Source: Endozoicomonas sp. 8E
GTDB lineage: Bacteria > Pseudomonadota > Gammaproteobacteria > Pseudomonadales > Endozoicomonadaceae
Direction: 5' to 3'
NCBI RefSeq assembly: GCF_032883915.1
Contig: NZ_CP120717.1
Location: 2,053,697 to 2,117,696 of the forward strand
DNA: 64,000 nucleotides
The notes beneath the pieces were generated by a model. The model was given only the letters and a program-made list of their open reading frames with translations, made no database searches and was not told the origin of the DNA. A program made the translations under genes and the position numbers. This document shows, in pieces, positions 1-9,113 of this stretch (positions are counted from its first letter, which is position 1; every line of letters starts with the position of its first letter).

Positions 1-1546
1 ACAGAGCCTTGCCCATCAACAGAGCAACTTGAGTTTCATACGGTATTAAGCCTGAGTCCATAAATTTGAATTTTCTCTCCGCTACCCCGTGCCCAAACAG
101 GATCATATGTGTCGCCCAGAGCCGTTTTCTGAAGTTTTCAGGCATAAATTGCATTCTGACGAAGAGGCTGTCTTTGCGACTTTGGCGTTTTTTAAGTCTG
201 GTTGCCAGTCGGTCAAGACATTCAAATGTCTTCTCTGAAACTTCTTTATCTGCATGTTCAAGCCACTCAGGATCAAGACCTATTTTGAGGGTCTTCAAAA
301 CCTCAGCCACCTGAAGGGTGGGATGACGTCCGCTTGAAACCTGATAACCGAGGGCAATATCTTTAAAACGTTCACCAATAAGTCCAATAGCCGTCAGACC
401 CGGCGCTGCGATGTCATAATTTTTGGTGGACAGTTTGTCTGTGGTGGGTTTAAGACCAGGTAAACCATTTAATGAGGCAGGAATGGCTACAGACCCTCCA
501 CTATCAGTACCTACTGTTAGCGGTGACAGGCCAAGGGCAACCATCAGGGCACTGCCACTTGATGATCCACCCGGGATATGAGAAGGACTGAATCGATTAG
601 AGATCTTGGGGTATTGAGGATTTTCTCCCGTTGTCCCAAGCCCAAAAATATGTTGATGGGTTAACCCCAGAATAATAATACCCTCACTCCTTAACAATCT
701 GACCACTTCAGATTCACTATCTTGATACACCTTGTTAAATGGCGAATGATAGACCATTTCTCTGCGATAAACGCCTGCGGTTGGGTAATACCTTGCAACA
801 TTAACTTCTGATTTTACGGCAATTGGAATGCCTTCCAGCTCACCGATAATCCGCTGTTTTTTACACTCTTCAATAACCCCCCGGTATTCTGAGATACACT
901 TTAGCCATCGCCGATCTGAGAATTCAGCTTCTTGCATTGCCAGATCTTTGTCTTGCTCAATCAGCACATCCTTCATGCTTTCTGGCAGCTTTTTTTCGTA
1001 CCAGAGAAAAATATCTTCAACCAACCTGGATGGGGTTAGTTTTTGTTCTGCAAACAATTGTTGAATGTTATCAATGCAACCGGCACGATCAAAAAGTTCG
1101 GATATCCTGACAGTTGGACTGTCGCGAGAGCCACTGTCTGAAGAAGGAGCCTCTCCAGAAGAAGCCTCTTCAGCAGGAGCCTCTTCAAAAGGTTGCCGTT
1201 CAGGCCTGCCCGAAATACCTGCATTGAGTGCTGATAATTCTGCCTCAGTGAAAAGCTCAGGATCTTCAGGGTTTATGCCGCTGATGAACAACTGACTTTT
1301 GATGAACTCAATCTGTTCATTGGTACTCCTATGACCCACTAGCCAATGTCGGGTATAGGACAGCCGAAGTCCGGAAAGGCTTTCTGAAGAACTCAGCCAG
1401 TCAGGATAATAGTCCCTGGTGATATAAGGCTTTTGCCCGGTACGATGATCAATCTCAATAAGAACAGGGTCGGATAAGACATAGCCATAACTAACGGCCG
1501 CCACCAGAAGAAGAGTGAATACAAGAGCCACACCTGAACGCTGCAT
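1..1546 (-). CDS. Secreted amidase-signature family hydrolase (partial, 3' end beyond window)
   Basis: Read by hand from the ATG at 1546; the frame stays open for 515 codons to base 1, so the C-terminus lies outside the window. The N-terminus is a probable Sec signal peptide (about residues 1-21, hydrophobic core VALVFTLLLVAAV). The Lys-Ser-Ser triad of amidase-signature enzymes is visible: K245 (IPIAVKSEVN), cis-Ser S328 (GGSSSGSA) and nucleophile S352 (GTDSGGSVAIPA). S328 and S352 are 24 residues apart, as in FAAH. The usual Arg after the nucleophile (GGSxR) is Ala here. Residues about 115-140 hold a Glu/Ala/Ser-rich linker with imperfect EEA repeats. Family members hydrolyse amide bonds; the substrate cannot be inferred, but export makes a GatA role unlikely. 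Confidence 0.85.
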   Translation of the reverse strand, partial: MQRSGVALVFTLLLVAAVSYGYVLSDPVLIEIDHRTGQKPYITRDYYPDWLSSSESLSGLRLSYTRHWLVGHRSTNEQIEFIKSQLFISGINPEDPELFTEAELSALNAGISGRPERQPFEEAPAEEASSGEAPSSDSGSRDSPTVRISELFDRAGCIDNIQQLFAEQKLTPSRLVEDIFLWYEKKLPESMKDVLIEQDKDLAMQEAEFSDRRWLKCISEYRGVIEECKKQRIIGELEGIPIAVKSEVNVARYYPTAGVYRREMVYHSPFNKVYQDSESEVVRLLRSEGIIILGLTHQHIFGLGTTGENPQYPKISNRFSPSHIPGGSSSGSALMVALGLSPLTVGTDSGGSVAIPASLNGLPGLKPTTDKLSTKNYDIAAPGLTAIGLIGERFKDIALGYQVSSGRHPTLQVAEVLKTLKIGLDPEWLEHADKEVSEKTFECLDRLATRLKKRQSRKDSLFVRMQFMPENFRKRLWATHMILFGHGVAERKFKFMDSGLIPYETQVALLMGKAL

Positions 1547-1696
1547 TGTAGTTCCTCAATAGAGTTTCTTTGACAATTTTCTCAGCAGTAGCCCAGTATA
1601 GATTAACGGGAGCCAGAAACGTTTCAGACTCTCTTTGGTGTCGACCTGTACTCATTTTTTAACCCGGATTTTTCTCGCAAGGCTTTGGGTTGACCA

Positions 1697-1727
1697 TAAA
1701 AAAGGCCGGAAGATCTCCGGCCCTTTT
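1697..1727 (-). terminator. Rho-independent terminator of the FKBP gene
   Basis: The inverted repeat GGCCGGA/TCCGGCC (1704-1710 and 1716-1722) has a five-base loop and, read on the minus strand, is followed by a T run. It lies about 30 bases after the isomerase stop codon. Confidence 0.8.
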
Positions 1728-1753
1728 GACTGATTGAAAACGATAGTCAGAAA

Positions 1754-2533
1754 TTACTTCTTGTCAGTGTTGTTTTTGTCATTTTTGGTTTTATCATTGT
1801 CGTCAGCGATATCCAGCAGTTCAACTTCGAAAATCAGTGTAGAGGCTGGTGGGATAGACCCCGCAGCCTGATCACCGTACCCCAGTTCAGCTGGAATATA
1901 CAGCTTGTATTTGGAGCCTTTCGGCATCAATTGCAGACCTTCCTGCCAGCCTTTGATCACGCCGTTCAGAGGGAAGGTGGCTGGCTGGCCACGCTCAACA
2001 CTGCTGTCGAAAACGGTGCCATCTATCAGGGTGCCCGTATAGTGAACGGTGACCTGGTCTTCAGGGCCCGGTCTTGCTGCACCTTCTTCACCGGCTTCAA
2101 TCACTTCGTACTGCAAACCTGAATCAGTGGTTTTCACGCCTTCTCTCTTGGCGTTTTCTTTCAGGAAGTCTTCACCCTTCTTGCGGTCTTCGTCCAGACG
2201 CTCCTGAACCTTTTTCTCAATGATGGGGCGGATACGCTCTTCGTGACCCTGCAGAGCGGTGCGAATCTCTTCATCGTTCAGCTTACTCTCGCCATTCAGT
2301 GCTTCCATAAATCCTTTCTTGAGCAGTTCACGGTCAATGATGATACCCATTTCTTCCTGCTGCTTGAGGGTTTGATCTGCGTAGTTGCCCAGCGAAGCCC
2401 CCATAGCGTAGGCGGCTTTCTGCTCAGGGGATTCCAGCTTGACTTCTTCAGTAACGGGTTGAGCGCCGTCCTTACAACCTGCGGCAAGAGCAACTACTGC
2501 GGCCAACGCGGTTACTTTGAGAACCTTTTTCAC
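1754..2533 (-). CDS. fkpA: FKBP-type peptidyl-prolyl cis-trans isomerase, lipoprotein (FkpA/Mip-like)
   Basis: A 259-residue protein that probably acts as a periplasmic or outer-membrane-anchored prolyl isomerase and chaperone. It starts at GTG 2533 behind a GGAG motif. Its signal sequence ends in a lipobox (LAAGC, Cys20). The N-terminal dimerisation domain (about residues 30-135) is charged and helical, as in FkpA/Mip. The FKBP domain (about 145-245) contains VTVHYTGTLIDGTVFDSS and GSKYKLYIPAELGYG. A lysine/asparagine-rich tail follows. It is monocistronic with its own terminator. FkpA proper is soluble, so the lipobox makes a Mip-like anchored form more likely. In host-associated bacteria Mip proteins can aid infection, but nothing here shows that. 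Confidence 0.88.
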   Translation of the reverse strand: MKKVLKVTALAAVVALAAGCKDGAQPVTEEVKLESPEQKAAYAMGASLGNYADQTLKQQEEMGIIIDRELLKKGFMEALNGESKLNDEEIRTALQGHEERIRPIIEKKVQERLDEDRKKGEDFLKENAKREGVKTTDSGLQYEVIEAGEEGAARPGPEDQVTVHYTGTLIDGTVFDSSVERGQPATFPLNGVIKGWQEGLQLMPKGSKYKLYIPAELGYGDQAAGSIPPASTLIFEVELLDIADDNDKTKNDKNNTDKK

Positions 2534-2775
2534 TATTTTTCTCCAATGGGTTGGTCAAAGTCCTGCCAGTCAAGGGCTTAGACCCGGAAAAGACAGGGAG
2601 AACCCTATCCTGATGATTAAATATTGAATAATGGCACAGGGATTATAGTAATTGAACTTTTCAGAGCTTTTTTTGTGGGTTCTGACACTCTCTTGACCTT
2701 TTCAAACTGGGTGTTGACGAAATTACCGGCTTTATTGGTACAATTGTACATATTTTTATGGATTCAGCCTGTTTC

Positions 2776-4011
2776 TTAAAGCTTGTTAGCGGGAGAGGCA
2801 GCATGAGGATGGAGCCTCGGCAGGCCAAGGGAGATCAATGTGGTCAAGGCAACAAACAGGCTGGATACCCAGAGGCAGATAGTCAGTCCACCCAACTGGA
2901 ACAGCCATCCTGACAATACGGTACCCGTCAGTCGACCTATGGCATTGGCCATATAATAGAATCCCACATCCATGGAAGCCCCATCCTCCCGGGCATAGCT
3001 GACAATCAGATATGAATGCAGTGAGGAGTTAATAGCGAAGATGGCTCCAAACACCAGCAGTCCGGCAATGATAGTCAGCTCAGGATGCCATTCCAACTGG
3101 ATGCCCAGGGCAACAGCTATTGCGGATAATAACAGTGTTGCTGCCCAGACAGTGGCAGATCTGCGTCCGGGAGGGGAGTCACTTTCATTGCCGGTAATTC
3201 GTGGCGCCAGCCCTTGCACAAAACCATAACCCATCACCCAAAGGGCCATAAAGCCACCGGTTTCAGAGTGACTCCATCCAAAGACACCAGAGAGATAGAC
3301 CGGCAGGGCAATGACAAACCAGACATCCCGGGAGCCAAACAGAAACATTCTGGCTGCTGAGAGGATGTTGATGGCGCGGTTGTCAGAAAATATATGAATA
3401 AATTTCGCTTTCGCTCTGGACTTGCCGATGTCCCGGTTCAGCCAGATCAGACTCATAATAAGAACCAGAGCCAGAACCGTTGCCATAGCAAACAGTGTAT
3501 TTCTGAAGCCAATCAATGATAAGAGCGCACCACCCAGAAAGAAGCCAGCTCCTTTCAGAGCATTTTTTGATCCTGTCAGGATAGCGACCCATTGGTACAA
3601 CTTACCCTGTTGTTCGCTATTGACCAGTTTTTTGATGGATGTTTTGGCACTCATTTTATTGAGGTCTTTGGCAATACCTGAAAGGGCCTGGGCAAACATG
3701 ACCAGCGGCACTGACAACCACTGGGAAGGTACGGTAAGCAACAACAAAGCAAAAATCTGCAGGCCAAGGCCGAAGTTCATCGTGCGGTTCAATCCCAGTC
3801 TGGACGCCAGCCAGCCACCGACCAGGTTGGTTACGACACCGAAGAACTCATAGAACAGAAACAGCATGGCTATTTCCAGAGACTGATAGCCGAGACTGTA
3901 AAAATGCAGTACCACCAGCATTCGGAGGGCGCCATCGGTCAGAGTGAAATTCCAGTAATTGAACGTCACCAGCAAATACTGTCTGAGGTCATACGACAGA
4001 TTCTTTAACAT
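2776..4011 (-). CDS. arsJ: ArsJ organoarsenical efflux permease (MFS)
   Basis: A 411-residue major facilitator permease with about 11-12 hydrophobic segments. In the ArsJ system a dedicated GAPDH converts arsenate and glyceraldehyde-3-phosphate to 1-arseno-3-phosphoglycerate, which ArsJ exports. The assignment rests on sequence character (N-terminus MLKNLSYDLRQYLLVTFNYW) and on the operon: an ArsJ-type GAPDH and an ArsC-ArsR fusion lie directly upstream. Its ATG overlaps the upstream stop by one base (TAATG at 4011), so translation is probably coupled. It is the last gene of the operon. Confidence 0.85.
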   Translation of the reverse strand: MLKNLSYDLRQYLLVTFNYWNFTLTDGALRMLVVLHFYSLGYQSLEIAMLFLFYEFFGVVTNLVGGWLASRLGLNRTMNFGLGLQIFALLLLTVPSQWLSVPLVMFAQALSGIAKDLNKMSAKTSIKKLVNSEQQGKLYQWVAILTGSKNALKGAGFFLGGALLSLIGFRNTLFAMATVLALVLIMSLIWLNRDIGKSRAKAKFIHIFSDNRAINILSAARMFLFGSRDVWFVIALPVYLSGVFGWSHSETGGFMALWVMGYGFVQGLAPRITGNESDSPPGRRSATVWAATLLLSAIAVALGIQLEWHPELTIIAGLLVFGAIFAINSSLHSYLIVSYAREDGASMDVGFYYMANAIGRLTGTVLSGWLFQLGGLTICLWVSSLFVALTTLISLGLPRLHPHAASPANKL

Positions 4012-4814
4012 TACTCTTTCCCGACTTCTGCTGTTCTGCTGCTGTCTGAAGCCTGTGCTTTCAGGCGGATTTTTTCCAGATTAATAAAGTCCGGCTGGCC
4101 GGTTCTTGTTACCGCCAGAATCAGCTTCATCCAGGGCGGAAGATTGGGATTGAGGCGATAGAAAATGTTCTGGGCACGGCGATGGGAGCTGAGCACTTTT
4201 AAAGTACGCATCTGTGCCAGATGGCGGGAAATCTTGGACTGACTTTCCTGAAGGGCTTCTACCAGATCATTGACGCAAAGCTCATGTTCATCCTCAATTA
4301 ACATAAGAATACGCAGTCGTGTATTATCAGAAAGCAGCTTGAAAAAATCGGCTGGATTGGAATCATTTTTGATAACATCAGGGGTATTCAGCTGGAGAAA
4401 CAGTTTGATTTGTCCCTCCAGAATGTCAGCAGTGGTTTCAAACGGGCTTAGACCTTCCTGTTGTCTGGGGTCTGCCAGATCCCAGTGTAACAGCGCGTCC
4501 GATTGAGGGTAGTGAGCACATTCGTTCTTGGCGTTATCACACAGGGTGATGACATAATCAAAATGCTGTTCATCGAGATCCTCCAGATTTTTGCTTGTCA
4601 GGCCGTCAGCAGAAATGCCCCGTTTTTTGAGCGTCTGAAAGACCCTTTCATCAATAATCTGAGGCTGGGTTCCGGCACTGAAAACTCTGAAGTCATCATC
4701 GGCCATATTGCGAAAGATAGCTTCTGCCAGCTGGGAACGGGCCGAGTTTCCGGTACAGAGAAACAAGATAGAAAGCAGTGGCGTCATCGGTAATAAATGT
4801 CCGTCGTATAACAC
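4011..4814 (-). CDS. Fusion of LMW-phosphatase-type arsenate reductase (ArsC) and ArsR-family repressor
   Basis: A 267-residue two-domain protein. Residues about 13-145 are a low-molecular-weight tyrosine-phosphatase fold with the CX5RS loop (C20 to S27, LCTGNSARSQLAEA) and the acid loop WDLADPRQ, as in thioredoxin-type ArsC. Residues about 150-245 are an ArsR winged helix (FFKLLSDNTRLRILMLIE, SQSKISRHLAQM, LSSHRRAQNIFYRL). The metal-sensing ELCVCDLC motif reads ELCVNDLV, so only one of three cysteines remains and none lies in the C-terminal tail. Two starts are possible, GTG 4814 or ATG 4787; neither has a strong ribosome site. It sits between the operon's GAPDH and arsJ and probably both reduces arsenate and represses the operon. 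Confidence 0.85.
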   Translation of the reverse strand: MLYDGHLLPMTPLLSILFLCTGNSARSQLAEAIFRNMADDDFRVFSAGTQPQIIDERVFQTLKKRGISADGLTSKNLEDLDEQHFDYVITLCDNAKNECAHYPQSDALLHWDLADPRQQEGLSPFETTADILEGQIKLFLQLNTPDVIKNDSNPADFFKLLSDNTRLRILMLIEDEHELCVNDLVEALQESQSKISRHLAQMRTLKVLSSHRRAQNIFYRLNPNLPPWMKLILAVTRTGQPDFINLEKIRLKAQASDSSRTAEVGKE

Positions 4815-4859
4815 TGGGTTTGGTCGGCTCAGGGCCGGGTTTGAAATTCACCCGGCCAA

Positions 4860-5861
4860 TCAGGCTAACCCGACTTTTCTGGCCAGTTCAGCCGTTCTGA
4901 CTGAATAACCCATCTCATTGTCGTACCAAGCGTAGATTTTCACCATTCGATCATTGACCACCATGGTTGAGAGCGCATCCACAATGCTGGAGCGGGTATC
5001 GCCCAGATAATCAATAGACACCAGGGGCCTGTCCTCGTAACCGAGAATGCCTTCCAGTTCATTTTCTGCCGCTGACTTAAGCAGACTGTTCACTTCTTCG
5101 ATATGGGTGTCTTTTTCCACTTCAAACACCACATCGGTCAGAGAAGCGTTGGCCAGAGGCACACGAACAGCATGGCCGTTCAGCTTGCCCTTCAATTCCG
5201 GAAAGATCTGGGTGATGGCTGTTGCAGAGCCAGTGGTGGTTGGAATCAGTGACATACCGCAGGCTCTGGCTCGACGAAGATCCTTGTGCGGAGCATCCAG
5301 AATGGTCTGGGTGTTGGTGATGTCGTGAATAGTCGTCATGCTGCCACGAACAATGCCCAGGTTCTCGTGAATAATTTTTACGACAGGTGCCAGACAGTTA
5401 GTGGTGCAGGATGCAGCCGTTACAATCCGGTGTGTTTCGGGATCGAACAGGTGATCGTTAACACCCATAACGGCGTTCAGAACCCCTTCTTCTTTGACAG
5501 GAGCGGTTACAACCACACGCTTGACGCCCTGGTTGAGGTATTTTTGCAGGATTGAGGTTTTCTTGTGAACGCCGGTGCCGTCAATAACCACATCGCAGTC
5601 TGACCAGTCCAGGTCGTCTATCTCTTTTATCTGACTGCAGGTGATTGTCCTGCCATCAATGTTAATGCGGTTGTCAGTCGCCGAAATATTGCGCGACCAG
5701 CGACCCTGGACAGAATCAAACTCCAGCAGGTGAGCCAGGGTTGGGGCACTGCCTGCTACATCGTTGATTCTGACAAACTCCAGTTCTGGCCAGTCAAAAG
5801 CTGCACGCAGCACCAGACGGCCGATTCGGCCAAAACCATTAATACCTACTTTTACTGCCAT
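4860..5861 (-). CDS. ArsJ-associated glyceraldehyde-3-phosphate dehydrogenase
   Basis: A 333-residue GAPDH with the Rossmann motif [10 protein letters not shown], active-site [12 protein letters not shown] and C-terminal [14 protein letters not shown]. The stretch [20 protein letters not shown] is typical of GAPDHs encoded next to arsJ rather than glycolytic gapA. With arsenate in place of phosphate the product is 1-arseno-3-phosphoglycerate, exported by ArsJ. It is the first gene of a three-gene operon. A second GAPDH at 25354 is the likely glycolytic enzyme, so this one is dedicated to detoxification. Confidence 0.88.
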   Translation of the reverse strand: MAVKVGINGFGRIGRLVLRAAFDWPELEFVRINDVAGSAPTLAHLLEFDSVQGRWSRNISATDNRINIDGRTITCSQIKEIDDLDWSDCDVVIDGTGVHKKTSILQKYLNQGVKRVVVTAPVKEEGVLNAVMGVNDHLFDPETHRIVTAASCTTNCLAPVVKIIHENLGIVRGSMTTIHDITNTQTILDAPHKDLRRARACGMSLIPTTTGSATAITQIFPELKGKLNGHAVRVPLANASLTDVVFEVEKDTHIEEVNSLLKSAAENELEGILGYEDRPLVSIDYLGDTRSSIVDALSTMVVNDRMVKIYAWYDNEMGYSVRTAELARKVGLA

Positions 5862-5906
5862 GATGACCTCACTGCTTCAAGGTTGGCTTATAAATTGAAG
5901 AATAAG

Positions 5907-5944
5907 CTTTTATATCTGAATATGCGGATAATCAAATATAAAAG
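5907..5944. promoter_or_regulatory. Candidate ArsR operator of the arsenate operon
   Basis: The outer inverted repeat CTTTTATAT/ATATAAAAG is perfect (9 bp arms, 5907-5915 and 5936-5944). It encloses an imperfect palindrome TGAATAT-GCGG-ATAATCA. The site lies 46-83 bases upstream of the operon's first ATG, a usual place for an ArsR-type repressor site. Binding is inferred. Confidence 0.5.
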
Positions 5945-6294
5945 AAGAGGTGTCAAGCACCGAACATTAATTTCAGTCATTCTACCTGCAGGACTTAAGT
6001 TGGGTTTGCATGGCTAAAAAATTCTTGATAGCAGGTTTCTATAGAGATAGCGGTTATGGATGAAAGGATAGACCCGGTTTTCACTGGTGGCATTCTTGAG
6101 CTGTTGATCGGGGCTCGCAGGTGTGAGCCCGATGCTCCCGGAAGCCGGGTAATGGGCAATTTGACTAAAAAATCATCAGACTTCTGGCTAAATCCTTTCA
6201 AATCCAGTAGATTACGTCGGTTTTACTGGCTATCCCTGCTCAGAAGTTATCGGGTGCGGATACAGAATTTACGATCAAATGTGGTGGGCTACCT

Positions 6295-6630
6295 ATGCTT
6301 TATGCCGAAGGCAACCGTCTGATGAACCTTGCGGATAAACACAACCGGGGTTTCGAGCGTAAGAAAACAGCCAGGCTGGGTACTGAGAAAAATCCTGCCA
6401 GCGTGGTTGTTCAGAATGAAGAGCGTGAGCAGGAGTTGTCGGCCATTTTTGAAGAGAATGGTTGGTTTTACACCATTGAGATTGATGAAGAGAAGCAGGA
6501 AGACGTCTCTGATCTGGAGTTATTGAAGAACCTGCCAACCACCAGGGTGGTAGAAAAAACACCGGGTCGCAACGATCCTTGTATTTGTGGTAGCGGTAAG
6601 AAATACAAGAAGTGCTGTGGCCGATCGTAG
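6295..6630 (+). CDS. Small SEC-C/SWIM metal-binding motif protein
   Basis: A 111-residue protein ending in a SecA-type zinc finger ([17 protein letters not shown], CxCx8CC). The rest ([43 protein letters not shown]) matches my memory of the PBPRA1643-type SEC-C family of gammaproteobacteria. Function is unknown. The start is uncertain: ATG 6295 fits the family's length and ATG 6322 is the alternative; neither has a good ribosome site. Confidence 0.7.
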   Translation: MLYAEGNRLMNLADKHNRGFERKKTARLGTEKNPASVVVQNEEREQELSAIFEENGWFYTIEIDEEKQEDVSDLELLKNLPTTRVVEKTPGRNDPCICGSGKKYKKCCGRS

Positions 6631-6810
6631 CCTGGCACTGCGCTAAATAAGAACCTGCCCGACTTTTCAGGCGGCTTCCAATTCAAAAGGCTCTGTTGGT
6701 TTCCTGGTGGTAGTTCATTTGCCACCGGCCATCGCTGAGCACCCGGCTGAAGGACCGTTTCATTAAATGGCTGAAATGGTCTGAACCATTGTTCCAGGCA
6801 GGTTTCCAAG

Positions 6811-6942
6811 TTAAAAGTTGTACGCCAGAGCCAGACTGATATGGATATTTCGGAAGTGAACAAAGCTGCTGGCGGACTCCCCTCTCTCCCCCACCTTGAT
6901 TATTGCACCATCGTTTTGTAACTCTGGCATCTGTGGAGCTGC
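6811..6942 (-). pseudogene. Remnant of an outer-membrane beta-barrel protein C-terminus
   Basis: On the minus strand one frame reads AAPQMPELQNDGAIIKVGE. After a one-base shift in a G-rich run the next frame reads SSFVHFRNIHISLALAYNF followed by a stop. Alternating hydrophobic residues and a terminal Phe are typical of a last porin strand. No upstream body of the gene is recognisable, so this is a decayed fragment. Confidence 0.35.
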
Positions 6943-7235
6943 AAGCATTTATAACGAATGGTGATTCTGGAGTTAATTTATCTTTTCCAGCGGATCATCG
7001 ACTTCGCTGATTTGGACCTGTGCAGACTGTTATTGATTAACGAAGCCCGGAATCTGTAGCGGAGTGAGCTGGCGCTAAGCGGCGCCGCCCAGTGTGTGAT
7101 GAAAGACAGAAGCACTGTTGGTTGCCATTACCAACACAGTATGAACTTTTATTCCAAATCCGTGTCCAACCTGCCGTATCCACTTTTAACGTCGTTTCAA
7201 AATAAGGACCAATACAAATTTTAGAGGAGCTGGAA
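6943..7235. other. Non-coding stretch before the F-box/WD40 gene
   Basis: Together with 6631-6810 this stretch shows no convincing gene on either strand. A clear ribosome site (AGAGGAG) directly precedes the ATG at 7236, so a promoter should lie here, but no sigma-70 boxes stand out. Confidence 0.4.
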
Positions 7236-8966
7236 ATGACACCAGAAATTAGGCAAATAAATGACAATTCCAAAATTGTCGATTCAATACAGACACCTTC
7301 AGGGCGATCTCAATCAGAGCCGCCAACCGGTATCGGTATGGGCAGAGACGTTAATGCATCTGGCCAGTGTGAATCTTTTTTGGAGCAAATGCCCTTAGAA
7401 TTGAAGTATAAAATCATTGACTCTTTGGATCTTCCAGCTGCAACCCTTTTAAAGCGGACATGCTCCAACCTCAAAAATGCTATCAAAGACGGTGATGTTC
7501 TGGCAAAAGCCTGGTATGAGCGGTTTCCTTCGGCACATCAGGCGCGACTGGAAACAATCGTCAGTGCAAAAGACGACAACCAGCTTCAGGATTGGTTGGG
7601 ACGGTTTACGAATGATAAGGCGCTAATCAAGTCACTTATTGCGCGTCGGGAGAGTAATGAATTTGTTGCTATTTTCTATTTCACCATGAGTGAACTGATG
7701 TCTAAATGTAAAACATTTGAATTAGTTGAAAAAGGCGAGATTTCTCATGGCGACCGGGTTAAATCAGCCACCTTCAGCGCTGATGACCACCATCTGGTGA
7801 CCAAGACAGCGTCTAACGGTCATAACATAGCGAAAATTTCTGGTCAGGACATCATTGGATCATGGGATGTAAAAGCTAACATTCCTCATACTGCTTTTAT
7901 CAATTCAGCCGCCTTCAGCAGCGATGGTAATCATCTGGTCACCGCCAGTGATGATGGCTCAGTGAAAATCTATGGTCAGCAGGCTGATGGTTCCTGGGAA
8001 GCAAAACATACCATTATTCATGGGCTCAGGGTCAATTCAGCCAGCTTCAGTCCCGATGGCGCTTTTTTGGTGACCGCCAGTGAAGATTGCACGGCGAAAA
8101 TCTATGGCCTGAAGGCCGACGGATCCTGGGTACCAAAAGCCAGCATTGACCATGGAAATTCGGTAAGCTCAGCCACCTTCAGCGCTGATGGACGCTATGT
8201 GATAACCGCTGCTACTGATAATAAGTTGAGGATCTATTGCCGGGAGGACGATGGATCATGGCTGCTCAAAGACACTATTCCCCACCACAGTCATCTCCAC
8301 ACAGCCTTCTTCAGCCCCGATGACACTCATCTGGTGACCGTCGGTCAAATACTTCTGGACGCTATGGATTTATTCATATCCGCCACCTCCGCCTGCTATG
8401 ACACGGTGAAAATCTTCGGCCAGATGGACGATGAATGCTGGCAAGAAAAGGCTGACATTCGCCATCGTCTTCGGGTCAACTCAGCTATCTTCAGCCCCGA
8501 TGGCATTCACGTGGTAACTGCCAGTAAAGATGGTGTGGCAGAAATCTATGGTCAGAAGGCCGACGGATCATGGAAACAAAAAGCTTACATTATGCATCAG
8601 AAGACGGTGATATCGGCTACTTTCAGTGCCGATAGTCGCCATGTGGTGACCGCCAGCTATGATAAAACGGTGAAAATCTATGGTCTGAATGCCGATGGAG
8701 TCTGGAAAGAAAAAGCTTCCATTGCTCATGACGACAAGGTCAATTCAGCCATCTTCAGCAATGATGGTCGCCATGTTGTGACCGCGAGTAATGATAAAAC
8801 GGCAAAAATCATTGGTCAGGAGATCGATGGAACATGGGTAGAGAAAGCGTCCATTTCGCATCAGGATGCAGTCAACTCAGCTGCCTTCAGTAACGATGGT
8901 CGCTATGTGGTAACCGCCAGTGATGATCAGACGGTGAAAATCACTGAAATAAGGATGGGTAATTGA
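7236..8966 (+). CDS. F-box-like plus WD40-type repeat protein
   Basis: A 576-residue protein starting at ATG 7236 behind AGAGGAG. No signal peptide is visible. Residues about 45-80 resemble a eukaryotic F-box (QMPLELKYKIIDSLDLPAAT, then LLKRTCSNLKNAI). From about residue 165 there are nine WD40-like blades of about 43-45 residues with the pattern VNSAxFSxDGxxVVTASxD, then VKIYG and DGSWxxKAxIxH; the fifth has an insertion and the last is short. In eukaryotes F-box/WD40 proteins are substrate adaptors of SCF ubiquitin ligases. A bacterial version is plausibly a translocated effector, but no secretion signal was seen. Repeats are similar at DNA level, suggesting internal duplication. Confidence 0.8.
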   Translation: MTPEIRQINDNSKIVDSIQTPSGRSQSEPPTGIGMGRDVNASGQCESFLEQMPLELKYKIIDSLDLPAATLLKRTCSNLKNAIKDGDVLAKAWYERFPSAHQARLETIVSAKDDNQLQDWLGRFTNDKALIKSLIARRESNEFVAIFYFTMSELMSKCKTFELVEKGEISHGDRVKSATFSADDHHLVTKTASNGHNIAKISGQDIIGSWDVKANIPHTAFINSAAFSSDGNHLVTASDDGSVKIYGQQADGSWEAKHTIIHGLRVNSASFSPDGAFLVTASEDCTAKIYGLKADGSWVPKASIDHGNSVSSATFSADGRYVITAATDNKLRIYCREDDGSWLLKDTIPHHSHLHTAFFSPDDTHLVTVGQILLDAMDLFISATSACYDTVKIFGQMDDECWQEKADIRHRLRVNSAIFSPDGIHVVTASKDGVAEIYGQKADGSWKQKAYIMHQKTVISATFSADSRHVVTASYDKTVKIYGLNADGVWKEKASIAHDDKVNSAIFSNDGRHVVTASNDKTAKIIGQEIDGTWVEKASISHQDAVNSAAFSNDGRYVVTASDDQTVKITEIRMGN

Positions 8967-9113
8967 TTTTTTGTTATCACCTTTTGTGGTTGTTTAATTT
9001 CATAATAGGGTTTTGTATTCCCCACGCAGGAACCCTCAGGGTCTGAAAGCTTGGGAACCAGAGTTTACAGGTTGGTCTACTCTGAAGGCTGCATATCCTT
9101 TGGAGGGTATAGT

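Noticed and set aside
4860-5861. Glycolytic GAPDH
   Set aside because: Its sequence type and its position with arsJ and arsC-arsR mark it as the arsenate-pathway enzyme; the glycolytic gene is at 25354.
6468-6863. 131-codon minus-strand frame opposite the SEC-C gene
   Set aside because: Its protein has no recognisable order, it lies antisense to a well-supported gene, and the real minus-strand signal here is a short porin-like remnant in another frame.
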